The translations under genes and the position numbers were made by a program. The notes beneath the pieces are model-generated. The model was not told the DNA's origin and did no database searches. It saw only the letters and a list, made by a program, of their open reading frames with translations. A DNA stretch of 64,000 nt from [Actinomadura] parvosata subsp. kistnae (GTDB lineage: Bacteria; Actinomycetota; Actinomycetes; Streptosporangiales; Streptosporangiaceae): assembly GCF_900323885.1 (NCBI RefSeq), contig NZ_OOHJ01000031.1, positions 62,001 to 126,000 on the forward strand, read 5' to 3'. Below are positions 1 to 9,572 of this stretch, piece by piece; within the stretch, counting starts at the first letter, position 1; each line of letters opens with the position of its first letter.

Positions 1-2
1 AG

Positions 3-563
3 GACTGCGACACCACCGACAGGTTCGCCCTGGAGTCGCTCGGCGTCGGCCTCTTCCAGCACGTCATCGTCCTGTCCGACGACCGCTACGACCCGCACCA
101 CGCCGACACCCGCACCCTGATGACGTTGCTGCAGCTGCGCGACATGCAGAGCACGCTGCGCGAGCACTACTCGATCGTCAGCGAGATGCACGACGAGAAC
201 AACCGCGCCCTGGCCGAGGTCACCGAGGCCGACGACATCGTGATCAGCGACACCGTCATCGGCCTGCTCCTGGCTCAGCTCGCCGAGAACCGGCACCTCG
301 CCGACGTCTTCGCCTACCTCTTCGACTCGCGCGGCTCCGAGATCTACCCGCGCCCGGCGGGCGACTACGTCAAGACCGGCACGCGGGTGTCGTTCGCGAC
401 CGTGGTGGAGTCGGCGCGGCGCAGGGGCGAGACCGCGATCGGTTATCGCAATGCCACCGCGCGCAACGACCCGCCGCACTACGGCATCGTCCTGAACCCC
501 GACAAGTCCGAGCAGATCGTGCTCGGCCGCCGGGACTCGGTGATCGTCCTGGCCGAACGCTGA
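3..563 (+). CDS. CASTOR/POLLUX-type ion channel, C-terminal part (5' end outside window)
   Basis: The reading frame is open from the first bases, so this is the last 186 residues of a longer protein whose start lies upstream. The visible part contains HVIVLSD, then RTLMTLLQLRD, SIVSEMHDENNRAL, SDTVIGLLLAQLAENRHLAD and a final VIVLAER. These match the C-terminal regulatory (RCK-like) half of actinobacterial CASTOR/POLLUX-related channels, in which a nucleotide-binding domain gates ion flow. The membrane-spanning N-terminal half is not in the window. Family assignment is by remembered similarity and the ion specificity cannot be judged. The gene ends 32 bp before mtnA and reads in the same direction. 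Confidence 0.8.
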   Translation, partial: DCDTTDRFALESLGVGLFQHVIVLSDDRYDPHHADTRTLMTLLQLRDMQSTLREHYSIVSEMHDENNRALAEVTEADDIVISDTVIGLLLAQLAENRHLADVFAYLFDSRGSEIYPRPAGDYVKTGTRVSFATVVESARRRGETAIGYRNATARNDPPHYGIVLNPDKSEQIVLGRRDSVIVLAER

Positions 564-589
564 CCGGCGCCGGGCGAGTGGGTTAGCGT
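561..589 (+). promoter_or_regulatory. Probable leaderless promoter of mtnA
   Basis: A -10-like hexamer TAGCGT (584-589) ends six bases before the GTG at 596, and TGACCG (561-566) lies 17 bp upstream of it. This is the layout of a leaderless actinobacterial transcript. It favours GTG 596 over an in-frame TTG at 590. Confidence 0.45.
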
Positions 590-595
590 TTGCCC

Positions 596-1534
<939 letters not shown>

Positions 1535-1617
1535 CGGCGAAACCGCCAATCGGCAAGACCTGGCCGCATCGATCGGGTTACGCTCGGTCATCATGTTCTC
1601 AACCCCCGGAGAGCACC

Positions 1618-3242
1618 GTGGCCATCGATCTGGTAGTGCGGCGCGACTGGTCGGCGCGGGCGCCGCGCGGCGACTACACACAGCTCGACTCGACCAAGGG
1701 CGTCAAGGTCCACTACACCGGCGGCCTCGTCTCGCCCGGCATCGTGACCGACCATGACGCGTGCGTCGCCCTCGTCCGCTCCATCCAGGGCTACCACATG
1801 GACGGCAACGGCTGGATCGACATCGGCTACTGCGCCGACGAGGAGACGGAGATCCTGACGCGGCAGGGCTGGGTCTCCTACCGGCGGCTGCGGGCCGGGG
1901 ATCTCGTCCTCACCCTCGACCATGAGACGGGGCTGTCGGAGTGGCAGCCGGTGATCGAGGTGTGCGTCTTCCCCGCCCGTCCGCGCGAGATGATCCGCAT
2001 GGAGGGCGCCGGCCACTCCTCGCTGACCACCCCCGCGCACCGCTGGCCCGTCGAGCGGGGCGCCGGGCGGCCGTGGGTGACCACGGAGACGATGGGCCCC
2101 GGAGACCGGATGGTGCTCGCGGCCCCCTGCGCGGACCTGCCCGCCGAGGCGAAGTGGTCCGACGCGTTCGTCCAGCTCGTCGCCTGGTTCTCCGCCGGGC
2201 AGGGGGACGGCCTGGCTTCGCCGGTGCGGGACGCCGGGGTCCGCGCGGCGCTCAGGTCCGTCTTCGGGACGTCCGCGTGGCGGGAGCTGCCGGCGCCGGC
2301 CCGGCGGGAGCTGGACGAGGTGGCGCCGGGGCGGGTGCCCGGCCACGCGTTCCTGCTGTCGCTCACCAGGGCGCAGCTCTCCCTGTTCGTCGAGACCGTG
2401 GCCGGCGGCGAGCGCGTGGCCGCGTTCGGGGAGCGGGCCGCCGCCGAGGCGTTCCTGCTCGCCGTGCTGCTCACCGGTGCGCCGGTGACCCTGCGGCAGC
2501 AGTCGCGCGGCGGGTGGCAGGTGCGTCTCGGACGGCGGCGCACCCTCGCCCCGCACGCGGCCCAGCGCAAGGGACGCCTCACCATCACCAGGGAGCCCTA
2601 TCACGGCGAGATCTGGTGCCCCCGCACGGCGAACCAGAGCTGGCTTGCGCGCCGGGCCGGGACCGTCTACTTCACCGGCAACTCCTACGTCGCCTGCCCC
2701 CACCAGAAGGTGTTCGAGGGGCGCGGGCTCCACCACCTGCCCGCCGCCAACGGGCCGGGGCTCAACGCCGGCCACTACGCCGTGCTCGGCCTCGTCGGCA
2801 ACGCCGGCCTCGTCGAGCCGACCGACGGGATACTGAACGGCATCCTCGACGCCGTCCAGTACGTCCGCGACTACGGCCGCGCCGGCAAGGAGATCAAGGG
2901 GCACCGCGACGGCTACTCCACCGACTGCCCCGGCGAGCCGCTCTACGCCTGGGTCAGGCGCGGCGCGCCCCGCCCGGAGGCGGCTCCGGCCCGCCCGCCC
3001 CGCCGGCCGCGCCGCCGTTCCCCGGGCGGTTGCTGAAGTACCCGCCCGTCATGCGGGGGGAGGACGTGCGCACGTGGCAGGAGCAGATGCGGCGGCGCGG
3101 CTTCGACCTGGCCGCCGACGGCGCGTACGGGGCGCGCTCGCGCGAGGCGTGCCTGAGCTTCCAGCGGCAGCAGGGCATCACCGGCGACGGGATCGTGGGG
3201 CCGCTCACCTGGCGGCTGACCTGGGAGGCGCCCTCCGCCTGA
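1618..3242 (+). CDS. Peptidoglycan N-acetylmuramoyl-L-alanine amidase with an intein and C-terminal peptidoglycan-binding domain (one frameshift in this sequence)
   Basis: A zinc amidase (Amidase_2/PGRP type) that would cleave the MurNAc-L-Ala bond. GTG 1618 follows a GGAGA ribosome site. The N-extein (71 residues) carries the first zinc ligand His32 in VHYTGG. An intein occupies 1831-2682. The C-extein resumes SYVACPHQKVFEGRG and carries the other ligands in GHRDGYSTDCPG (His codon 2902, Cys codon 2926). The frame then stops at 3036, while the next frame continues as a Pro/Gly linker and a peptidoglycan-binding domain (RTWQEQM ... DGIVGPLTW) to 3242. Adding one C to CCC at 2973-2975 joins the two as RAPRPGGGSGPPAPP. 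A sequencing error is likeliest; a natural -1 shift or recent decay are alternatives. I see no signal peptide, so the export route is unclear. Confidence 0.85.
1831..2682 (+). other. Intein (284 residues) inside the amidase catalytic domain, with degenerate homing-endonuclease region
   Basis: The protein-splicing element starts with Cys1 directly after WIDIGY. Block A is CADEETEILTRQGW followed by RAGDLV. Block B has the TxxH signature TPAH (Thr67, His70). Block F is near YHGEIWCP, and block G is RRAGTVYFTGN with terminal Asn284. The +1 residue is Ser (codon 2683), as splicing requires. The penultimate residue is Gly instead of the canonical His, a variant known in active inteins. Between blocks B and F about 150 residues include DAFVQLVAWFSAGQGD (about 111-126) and a second hydrophobic stretch AFLLAVLLTG. 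These resemble eroded LAGLIDADG motifs, but the acidic catalytic positions are not convincing, so homing activity is probably lost. Removing the intein restores a continuous amidase. Confidence 0.92.
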
Positions 3243-3273
3243 GCCCGGCGCCCGCGCCCGCCGCCCCCCGGGG

Positions 3274-3303
3274 TTACTGACGCGTACTCCTTCCGCCTAC
3301 TAT
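3274..3303 (+). promoter_or_regulatory. Leaderless promoter of mutAB
   Basis: TTACTG (3274-3279), an 18-bp spacer and TACTAT (3298-3303) end seven bases before the mutA ATG. No ribosome site precedes the ATG, so transcription probably starts at or next to the start codon. Confidence 0.55.
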
Positions 3304-3310
3304 CCGAACC

Positions 3311-5092
3311 ATGGAACTGGCAGCGGGGTTCGCGTCCATCTCACGAGACGACTGGCGCGCGCTGGCGGCGGAGGTCCTGCGCAAGTCGGGGATCGAGGCC
3401 GGCTCGCCGGAGGAGGTGCTGTCCAGGGCGACGTACGACGGGGTGACCGTCGCGCCGCTCTACGACGCCGGCGACCTGCCCGGCGATCCCGGGCTGCCGG
3501 GCGCGGCCCCGTACGTGCGGGGCGCCCGCGCCGCCGGCGGGTGGGACGTGCGGCAGCGGCACGCCGTCGCCGACCCGGAGGCCGTGCTGGCCGACCTGGA
3601 GAACGGCGTCACCTCGCTGTGGCTGGTGGTCGGCGACGGCGCGATCCCGGTGGGCGAGCTGGGCGCGGTGCTCAAGGACGTCTACCTCGACCTGGCGCCG
3701 GTCGTGCTGGAGGCGGGGGAGCGGACGCCCGAGGCCGCCGACGCCCTGTTCGCCCTCGCCGCCGCCCGCCGCCCCGAGCCCGGCGCGCCGGCCGGACCGG
3801 GCGCGGGCGAAGGGGCGCTGAGGGGGAACCTGGGCGCCTCCGCCGTGCTCGGCACCGGCGGGACCGAGCTGGCGCTGCGCTGCGCCGCCGAGTACCCGGG
3901 CCTGCGGGCCGTCACGGTGGACGCGACGCCGTACCACGACGCGGGCGGCAGCGACGCCGAGGAGCTGGCCTGCTCGATCGCCCAGGGCGTCGCCGAGCTG
4001 CGGGCGCTCACCGGCGGCGGGCTGTCCGTGGAGCAGGCGCTCGGGCAGATCGAGTTCCGGTACGCCGCCACCGCCGACCAGTTCGCCACCATCGCCAAGC
4101 TGCGCGCGGCCCGCCGCCTGTGGGCCAGGGTCGCCGAGGTCTGCGGCGCCCCCGGCGCGGGCGGGCAGCGGCAGCACGCCGTCACCAGCTCCGCCATGAT
4201 GACCGCCCGCGACCCGTGGGTGAACATGCTGCGCACCACCATCGCCTGCTTCGCCGCCGGGGTGGGCGGGGCGCAGGCGGTCACCGTGCAGCCGTTCGAC
4301 GCGTGCCTCGGCCTGCCCGACGCCTTCTCCCGCCGCATCGCCCGCAACACGCAGTCGCTGCTGCTGGAGGAGTCGGGGCTCGGCCGCGTGATCGACCCGG
4401 CCGGCGGCTCCTGGTACGTCGAGCGCCGCACCGCCGACCTCGCCGCGGCCGCGTGGGCGTTCTTCCAGGAGATCGAGGCCGGCGGCGGCATCGTCGCGGC
4501 GGCCGAGCTGGTGTCGGGGCGGATCGCCGCCACCCGGGAACGCCGCGACGACGACATCGCCCACCGCCGCTTCCCGATCACCGGCGTGAGCGAGTTCCCC
4601 GACCTCGGCGAGAAGCCCGTCCGCCGGCGCCCGGCGCAGGCGCCGCGGGACAGCGGCGGGCTGCCGCGGGTCCGGTACGCCGAGCCGTTCGAGCGCCTGC
4701 GGGACCTGGCCGACGCGCGGCCCGAGCGCCCCAAGGTGTTCCTGGCCACGATCGGCCCCCTCGCCGCCCACACCGCCAGGGCCGCGTTCGCCGCGAACCT
4801 GTTCCACGCCGGCGGCCTGGCCACCGAGACGGCCGGCCCCGGCACCGACCCCGAGCAGATCGCCACCGCGTTCGCCGTCAGCGGCGCCACCGTCGCGTGC
4901 CTGTGCTCCAGCGACAAGCTGTACGCCCAGCACGCCACCGCCGTCGCCAAGGCGCTGCGCCGGGCTGGCGCGCGCAAGGTGTGGCTGGCGGGGAAGGGAC
5001 ACTACGAAGGCGTGGACGCCCTGCTCCACGCCGGTTGCGACGCCCTGGCCGTGCTCCGCGAGACGTTCGACGACCTGGAGGTGACCCGATGA
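3311..5092 (+). CDS. mutA: Methylmalonyl-CoA mutase, small (beta) subunit
   Basis: The 593-residue partner of MutB in the adenosylcobalamin-dependent mutase that interconverts (R)-methylmalonyl-CoA and succinyl-CoA. In actinomycetes this links propionate and odd-chain or branched catabolism with polyketide extender supply. The TIM-barrel half is recognisable (VTVAPLYDAGDLPG near the N-terminus, IDPAGGSWYVERRTADL centrally). The C-terminal Rossmann-like half lacks the cobalamin-ligating DxHxxG histidine motif, as expected for the non-catalytic subunit. ATG 3311 lies seven bases after a -10 hexamer. Its TGA overlaps the mutB ATG in ATGA, so the two are translationally coupled. Confidence 0.95.
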   Translation: MELAAGFASISRDDWRALAAEVLRKSGIEAGSPEEVLSRATYDGVTVAPLYDAGDLPGDPGLPGAAPYVRGARAAGGWDVRQRHAVADPEAVLADLENGVTSLWLVVGDGAIPVGELGAVLKDVYLDLAPVVLEAGERTPEAADALFALAAARRPEPGAPAGPGAGEGALRGNLGASAVLGTGGTELALRCAAEYPGLRAVTVDATPYHDAGGSDAEELACSIAQGVAELRALTGGGLSVEQALGQIEFRYAATADQFATIAKLRAARRLWARVAEVCGAPGAGGQRQHAVTSSAMMTARDPWVNMLRTTIACFAAGVGGAQAVTVQPFDACLGLPDAFSRRIARNTQSLLLEESGLGRVIDPAGGSWYVERRTADLAAAAWAFFQEIEAGGGIVAAAELVSGRIAATRERRDDDIAHRRFPITGVSEFPDLGEKPVRRRPAQAPRDSGGLPRVRYAEPFERLRDLADARPERPKVFLATIGPLAAHTARAAFAANLFHAGGLATETAGPGTDPEQIATAFAVSGATVACLCSSDKLYAQHATAVAKALRRAGARKVWLAGKGHYEGVDALLHAGCDALAVLRETFDDLEVTR

Positions 5093-7236
5093 TCCCGGAC
5101 TTCTCCGGCATCCCGCTCGACCCCCTCAAGGAGCGGCCGGCCCGGGCGCCGCAGCCGGCGGGCGAGCCGTGGGAGACGCCCGAGGGCATCGCCGTCAAGC
5201 CCCTCTACACGGCCGCCGACCTGGAGGGCCTCGACTTCCTGCGCACCTACCCCGGCGCCGCCCCGTACCTGCGCGGCCCGTACCCCACCATGTACGTCAC
5301 CCAGCCGTGGACGGTCCGCCAGTACGCGGGCTTCTCCACGGCCGCCGACTCCAACGCCTTCTACCGGCGCAACCTCGCGGCCGGGCAGAAGGGCCTGTCG
5401 GTGGCGTTCGACCTGGCCACCCACCGCGGCTACGACTCCGACCACCCGCGCGTGGCCGGCGACGTCGGCATGGCGGGGGTGGCGATCGACTCCATCTACG
5501 ACATGCGGCAGCTCTTCGACGGCATCCCGCTCGACCGCATGTCGGTGTCGATGACCATGAACGGGGCCGTGCTGCCGATCCTCGCCCTCTACATCGTGGC
5601 GGCCGAGGAGCAGGGCGTCGCGCCGGAGCAGCTGTCGGGGACCATCCAGAACGACATCCTCAAGGAGTTCATGGTCCGCAACACCTACATCTACCCGCCG
5701 GGCCCGTCGATGCGGATCATCTCCGACATCTTCGCCTACACCAGCGAGAAGATGCCGAAGTTCAACTCCATCAGCATCTCCGGCTACCACATCCAGGAGG
5801 CCGGGGCGACCTGCGACCTGGAGCTGGCCTACACGCTGGCCGACGGCGTGGAGTACCTGCGGGCCGGGGTGGCGGCGGGCATGGACGTCGACCGGTTCGC
5901 GCCGCGCCTGTCGTTCTTCTGGTGCATCGGCATGAACTTCTTCATGGAGGTCGCCAAGCTCCGCGCCGCCCGGCTGCTGTGGGCCAGGCTCGTCTCCGGC
6001 TTCGGCGCCGAGAACCCCAAGTCGCTCAGCCTGCGGACGCACAGCCAGACCTCGGGCTGGTCGCTCACCGCCCAGGACGTCTTCAACAACGTGGCCCGCA
6101 CCTGCGTCGAGGCCATGGCCGCCACCCAGGGCCACACGCAGTCCCTGCACACCAACGCCCTCGACGAGGCGCTCGCCCTGCCCACCGACTTCTCCGCCCG
6201 CATCGCCCGCAACACCCAGCTCCTCCTCCAGCAGGAGTCGGGCACGACGCAGGTGATCGACCCGTGGGGCGGCTCCTACTACGTCGAGCGGCTCACCCAC
6301 GACCTCGCCGAGCGCGCGTGGGCGCACATCGAGGAGGTCGAGGCCGCCGGCGGCATGGCCAGGGCCATCGAGGCGGGGCTGCCGAAGCTGCGCATCGAGG
6401 AGGCCGCCGCCCGCACGCAGGCCCGCATCGACTCCGGCCGGCAGCCCGTCATCGGCGTGAACAAGTACCGCGCGACCTCCGACGAGGACATCGAGGTGCT
6501 CAAGGTCGACAACAGCGCCGTCCGCGCCGAGCAGCTCGACAAGCTCGCTCGCCTGCGCGCCGAACGCGCCCCCGAGGCCGTCCGGCACGCCCTCGACGCG
6601 CTCACCAAGGCCGCCGGCCACCCCGCCCCCGGCCTGGAGCACAACCTGCTCAAGCTGGCCGTGGACGCCGCCCGCGCCAAGGCCACCGTCGGCGAGATCT
6701 CCGACGCCCTGGAGCGGGTGTTCGGGCGGCACGCCGAGCAGGTGCGTACGATCACTGGCGTGTACCGCGACGAGTCCGGATCGGCCGGCAACATCGAGCG
6801 CGCCCGCGCGGCCTGCGCCGACTTCGAGCGCGCCGAGGGCCGCCGGCCGCGCATCCTCGTGGCCAAGATGGGCCAGGACGGGCACGACCGCGGCCAGAAG
6901 GTGATCGCCACCGCGTTCGCCGACCTCGGGTTCGACGTGGACGTCGGCCCGCTGTTCCAGACGCCTGAGGAGGTCGCCAGGCAGGCCGTCGAGGCCGACG
7001 TGCACATCGTCGGCGTCTCGTCGCTGGCCGCCGGGCACCTCACGCTCGTGCCCGCGCTGCGCGCCGCCCTGGCCGAGCTCGACGCCGCCGACATCATGAT
7101 CGTGGTGGGCGGCGTCATCCCGCCCGGCGACCACGACGAGCTGCGGGCCGCGGGCGCCGCCGCGATCTTCCCGCCGGGCACCGTGATCGCCGACGCCGCC
7201 CTCGACCTGCTCGAACAGCTCCGGAGCCGCCACTGA
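5089..7236 (+). CDS. mutB: Methylmalonyl-CoA mutase, large (alpha) catalytic subunit
   Basis: The 715-residue catalytic subunit. The N-terminal barrel contains PYPTMYVTQPWTVRQYAGFS and AFDLATHRGYDSDHPR, followed by SGYHIQEAGAT. The C-terminal cobalamin domain has KMGQDGHDRGQKV, whose DGHDRG supplies the lower-axial histidine ligand, then GVSSLAAGHL and VVGGVIPPGD. The ATG overlaps the mutA stop by four bases. The chaperone GTPase gene meaB lies 2.3 kb downstream on the same strand, separated by a kinase gene on the other strand, so it is probably transcribed from its own promoter. Confidence 0.97.
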   Translation: MIPDFSGIPLDPLKERPARAPQPAGEPWETPEGIAVKPLYTAADLEGLDFLRTYPGAAPYLRGPYPTMYVTQPWTVRQYAGFSTAADSNAFYRRNLAAGQKGLSVAFDLATHRGYDSDHPRVAGDVGMAGVAIDSIYDMRQLFDGIPLDRMSVSMTMNGAVLPILALYIVAAEEQGVAPEQLSGTIQNDILKEFMVRNTYIYPPGPSMRIISDIFAYTSEKMPKFNSISISGYHIQEAGATCDLELAYTLADGVEYLRAGVAAGMDVDRFAPRLSFFWCIGMNFFMEVAKLRAARLLWARLVSGFGAENPKSLSLRTHSQTSGWSLTAQDVFNNVARTCVEAMAATQGHTQSLHTNALDEALALPTDFSARIARNTQLLLQQESGTTQVIDPWGGSYYVERLTHDLAERAWAHIEEVEAAGGMARAIEAGLPKLRIEEAAARTQARIDSGRQPVIGVNKYRATSDEDIEVLKVDNSAVRAEQLDKLARLRAERAPEAVRHALDALTKAAGHPAPGLEHNLLKLAVDAARAKATVGEISDALERVFGRHAEQVRTITGVYRDESGSAGNIERARAACADFERAEGRRPRILVAKMGQDGHDRGQKVIATAFADLGFDVDVGPLFQTPEEVARQAVEADVHIVGVSSLAAGHLTLVPALRAALAELDAADIMIVVGGVIPPGDHDELRAAGAAAIFPPGTVIADAALDLLEQLRSRH

Positions 7237-7283
7237 CGCCGCTTGGGCGGCTCCGGACCGGTCGGCAGGCCGTCAGCAGTCCG

Positions 7284-9461
7284 TCAGTAGGCCGCCGCCT
7301 CGTCGCACATCGTGACCGAGATCGTGCGCTTGGCGGTGACCGGCGACAGGATGCGCAAGGTGACCGTGTGGGTGCCGCCCGAGCTCGTGAGCGGGCGCGG
7401 CGAGGTCAGGTACCGCTGGCCGTTCTCGGCGATGGTCGCCGTCGCGCGGCCGGCCGGGGCGCCGTCGATGAGCCAGGTGTAGGTGAACGTCACCGGGGCG
7501 CCCGTGCGGCGGACCAGCGCCTGCAGCGTCACCTCGCCGCCCGCCCAGCACTCGCCGTTCTGGGTGCCGCCGGGGCGGACGTACATCACCCGGAGCCGGT
7601 CCGGGGTGGCGGTGGGAGTGCCGGAGACGCCCACGCCGTCGCTCGGGACCGTGCTCGGCGTGCCCTCCGACTGGGGGCTCGGCCTGGTCGTGCGGGTCCG
7701 CCTCGGGGTCGGCTCCGCGGTGGCGGCTGAGGTCGTCGGCACGCCGGTGGTCACGGCGACGTTGTGGGTCTTGGGAGTGGGGGTGGTGGGGGTGAGCCAG
7801 ACGATCGCGCCGGCCAGCGCGCACACGCACACGCCGGAGACGCCCGCGATGAGGACCTTCTTGAGCGTACGGCCCCTGCGCCGCGCGGGCGGCGCCGGCT
7901 CGTCCTGGCGCGGCGGCGGGGCGGCTCGCTCCCGTGGCCGGCGGGCGGGTACTGGGCCGTCGCCGGCTCGTCCATCGCCACCGGAGCGCCCAGCGGCATC
8001 CGCCCCTCGAACGCGCCCCCCGCCCCGAACGCCGCCGTGGCCCCCTGGGACGGGGCCGCCTGCGACGAGGCCTGGGATGGGGCCGCCTGGGACGGGGCCG
8101 CGCCACCGAACGGCTCCGGCGCCTGCGGCGTGCCCGGCCGGTCGTGGGCGCCGGGCGGCTGCTCGACCGGCGACGACAGGTCGAACAGCGCCTGCAGCGG
8201 CGAGGTCGCCGGGCCGGGCCCCTCGTGCGCGCCCGCCGCCTCGACCCGCGAGCGGCCATGCTCATGACCCCGCCCGTGCTCACGACCCAGGCCGTGCTCA
8301 TGACCCAGCCCGTGCGCCTGGGCGGCACCGTGCGCCAGCGGCCCGCCCTGCGAGTGGATCCCGCCGTGCGTCTGCGGCCCGCCCTGCGAGTGGGCCCCGC
8401 CGTGCGTCTGCGGCCCGCTGGGCGGCTGGCCTGTGCCATATGCCTGGAGCCCGCTCTGGGAAGGGGCCGCACTGTGCGGCTGGGCGGCTCCGTGCGGCTG
8501 GGCGGCGCCCTGCGCGTGGGCGCCGCTGTGCGGCTGGGCCGCGCCGCGCCGGGCAGAGGGTCGGAGGCGCCGGGCCGGGGCGCGACGGGGTGGTCGACGG
8601 TGTCCCAGGCGTCGCGCGCGTCCGAGGGCCGGGCCGGGGCCGGCTCGGGGCCGGGGCGGCGTACGGGGCGGAAGGCCGGCGGGAGGGGGCGGTCAGGCGG
8701 AGGAGGACGTCGCGCATCGACGGCCGCCCCGCCGGGTCCTTGGTCAGGCAGGCCGTCACGACCTCGCGCAGCGGCCGGCCCAGGTCCCCGAGCACCGGCT
8801 CCTCGCGCAGGATGCGGTTGATGACGGCGGGCAGCGAGTCGTCCCCGAACGGCGGCACGCCGGTGGCGGCGAAGACGAGCACGGACGCCCACGAGAACAC
8901 GTCCGCCGCGGCCCCCACGGGCTGCCCGGCGAGCTGCTCGGGCGCCATGTAGGCGGGCGTGCCGACGATGTTGCTGGTGGCCTTCATGCCGGAGCCGAGC
9001 GCCGCGGCGATGCCGAAGTCGACCACGCGGGGCCCGTCGGGGCCGAGCAGGACGTTGGCGGGCGTGAGGTCGCCGTGGACGACGCCGGCCTGGTGGATGG
9101 CGTCGAGCGCGGTCGCGGTCGCCACGGCGAGCCGCTGCAGCTCCGTCCCGCCGCGCCGGCCCGCCTGCTGCAGCGAGGGCCCGTCCACGTACTCGGACAC
9201 GATGTACGGCCTGCCGCTGGTCGAGGCGTCGAGCACCTGCGCGAGGCAGAACGGCTCGACCTTGCGCGCGGCGGCGATGTCGGCGGCGAGGCGATCGTCC
9301 ACGGCCAGCCCCTCGCGCAGCACCTTGACGGCGACGGGGGTTCCGTTGCGTGCCTGGCCGAGGTAGACGACACCGTGGCCGCCCGCGCCGAGCCGCCCGA
9401 CCAGCCGGTAGGGCCCCACCGCTGCCGGGTCGCCCTCGCGGAGGGGTTCGACGTTGGGCAT
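7284..9461 (-). CDS. Receptor-type Ser/Thr protein kinase (PknB-like), three frame breaks in this sequence
   Basis: The N-terminal kinase domain shows the glycine loop GRLGAGGHGVVYLG, catalytic lysine VAVKVL, catalytic loop VVHGDLTPANVLL (HGD in place of HRD), DFG as VVDFGIAAAL, and APE as AYMAPEQL. After it come a Pro-rich stretch, a Gly/His/Gln-rich low-complexity stretch, a basic juxtamembrane segment, one membrane helix (around VLIAGVSGVCVCALAGAIVW) and an extracellular beta-rich domain with paired cysteines (GECWAGG ... MCDEAAAY). These pieces lie in three frames. Adding one G to each plus-strand G run at 8685-8689, 8551-8553 and 7918-7921 joins them into about 726 residues. The uniform sign of the shifts argues for sequencing error. 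ATG 9461 follows a GGAG site. The ligand and substrates are unknown. Confidence 0.82.
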
Positions 9462-9572
9462 GAGGGGAGTGACTCCTGTGACGGCTGAGACAGAACATCG
9501 AGCACCCTACTGGCAAAAGTCAAGACTTGTCAGAAGTTAGGCTGATCAACTGCGAAGAAAGGGGTAAGTGGG

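Noticed and set aside
2941..3242. Programmed -1 frameshift in the amidase
   Set aside because: No slippery heptamer with a downstream structure is evident, and several other genes have the same kind of single-base loss, so a sequence error is simpler.
5002..7233. 743-residue open frame antisense to mutB
   Set aside because: High third-position GC opens long antisense frames; it has no domain features and mutB is unmistakable.
3541..7236. Long open frame across mutA into mutB, read as one 1,231-residue protein
   Set aside because: Its first part is an Arg-rich out-of-frame reading of mutA; the true mutB start is the ATG at 5089 overlapping the mutA stop.
7273..9516. 747-residue open frame covering most of the kinase region
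   Set aside because: Only a short piece of it (around ARDAWDTVDHPVAPRPGA) belongs to the kinase; the rest is out of frame with the conserved motifs.
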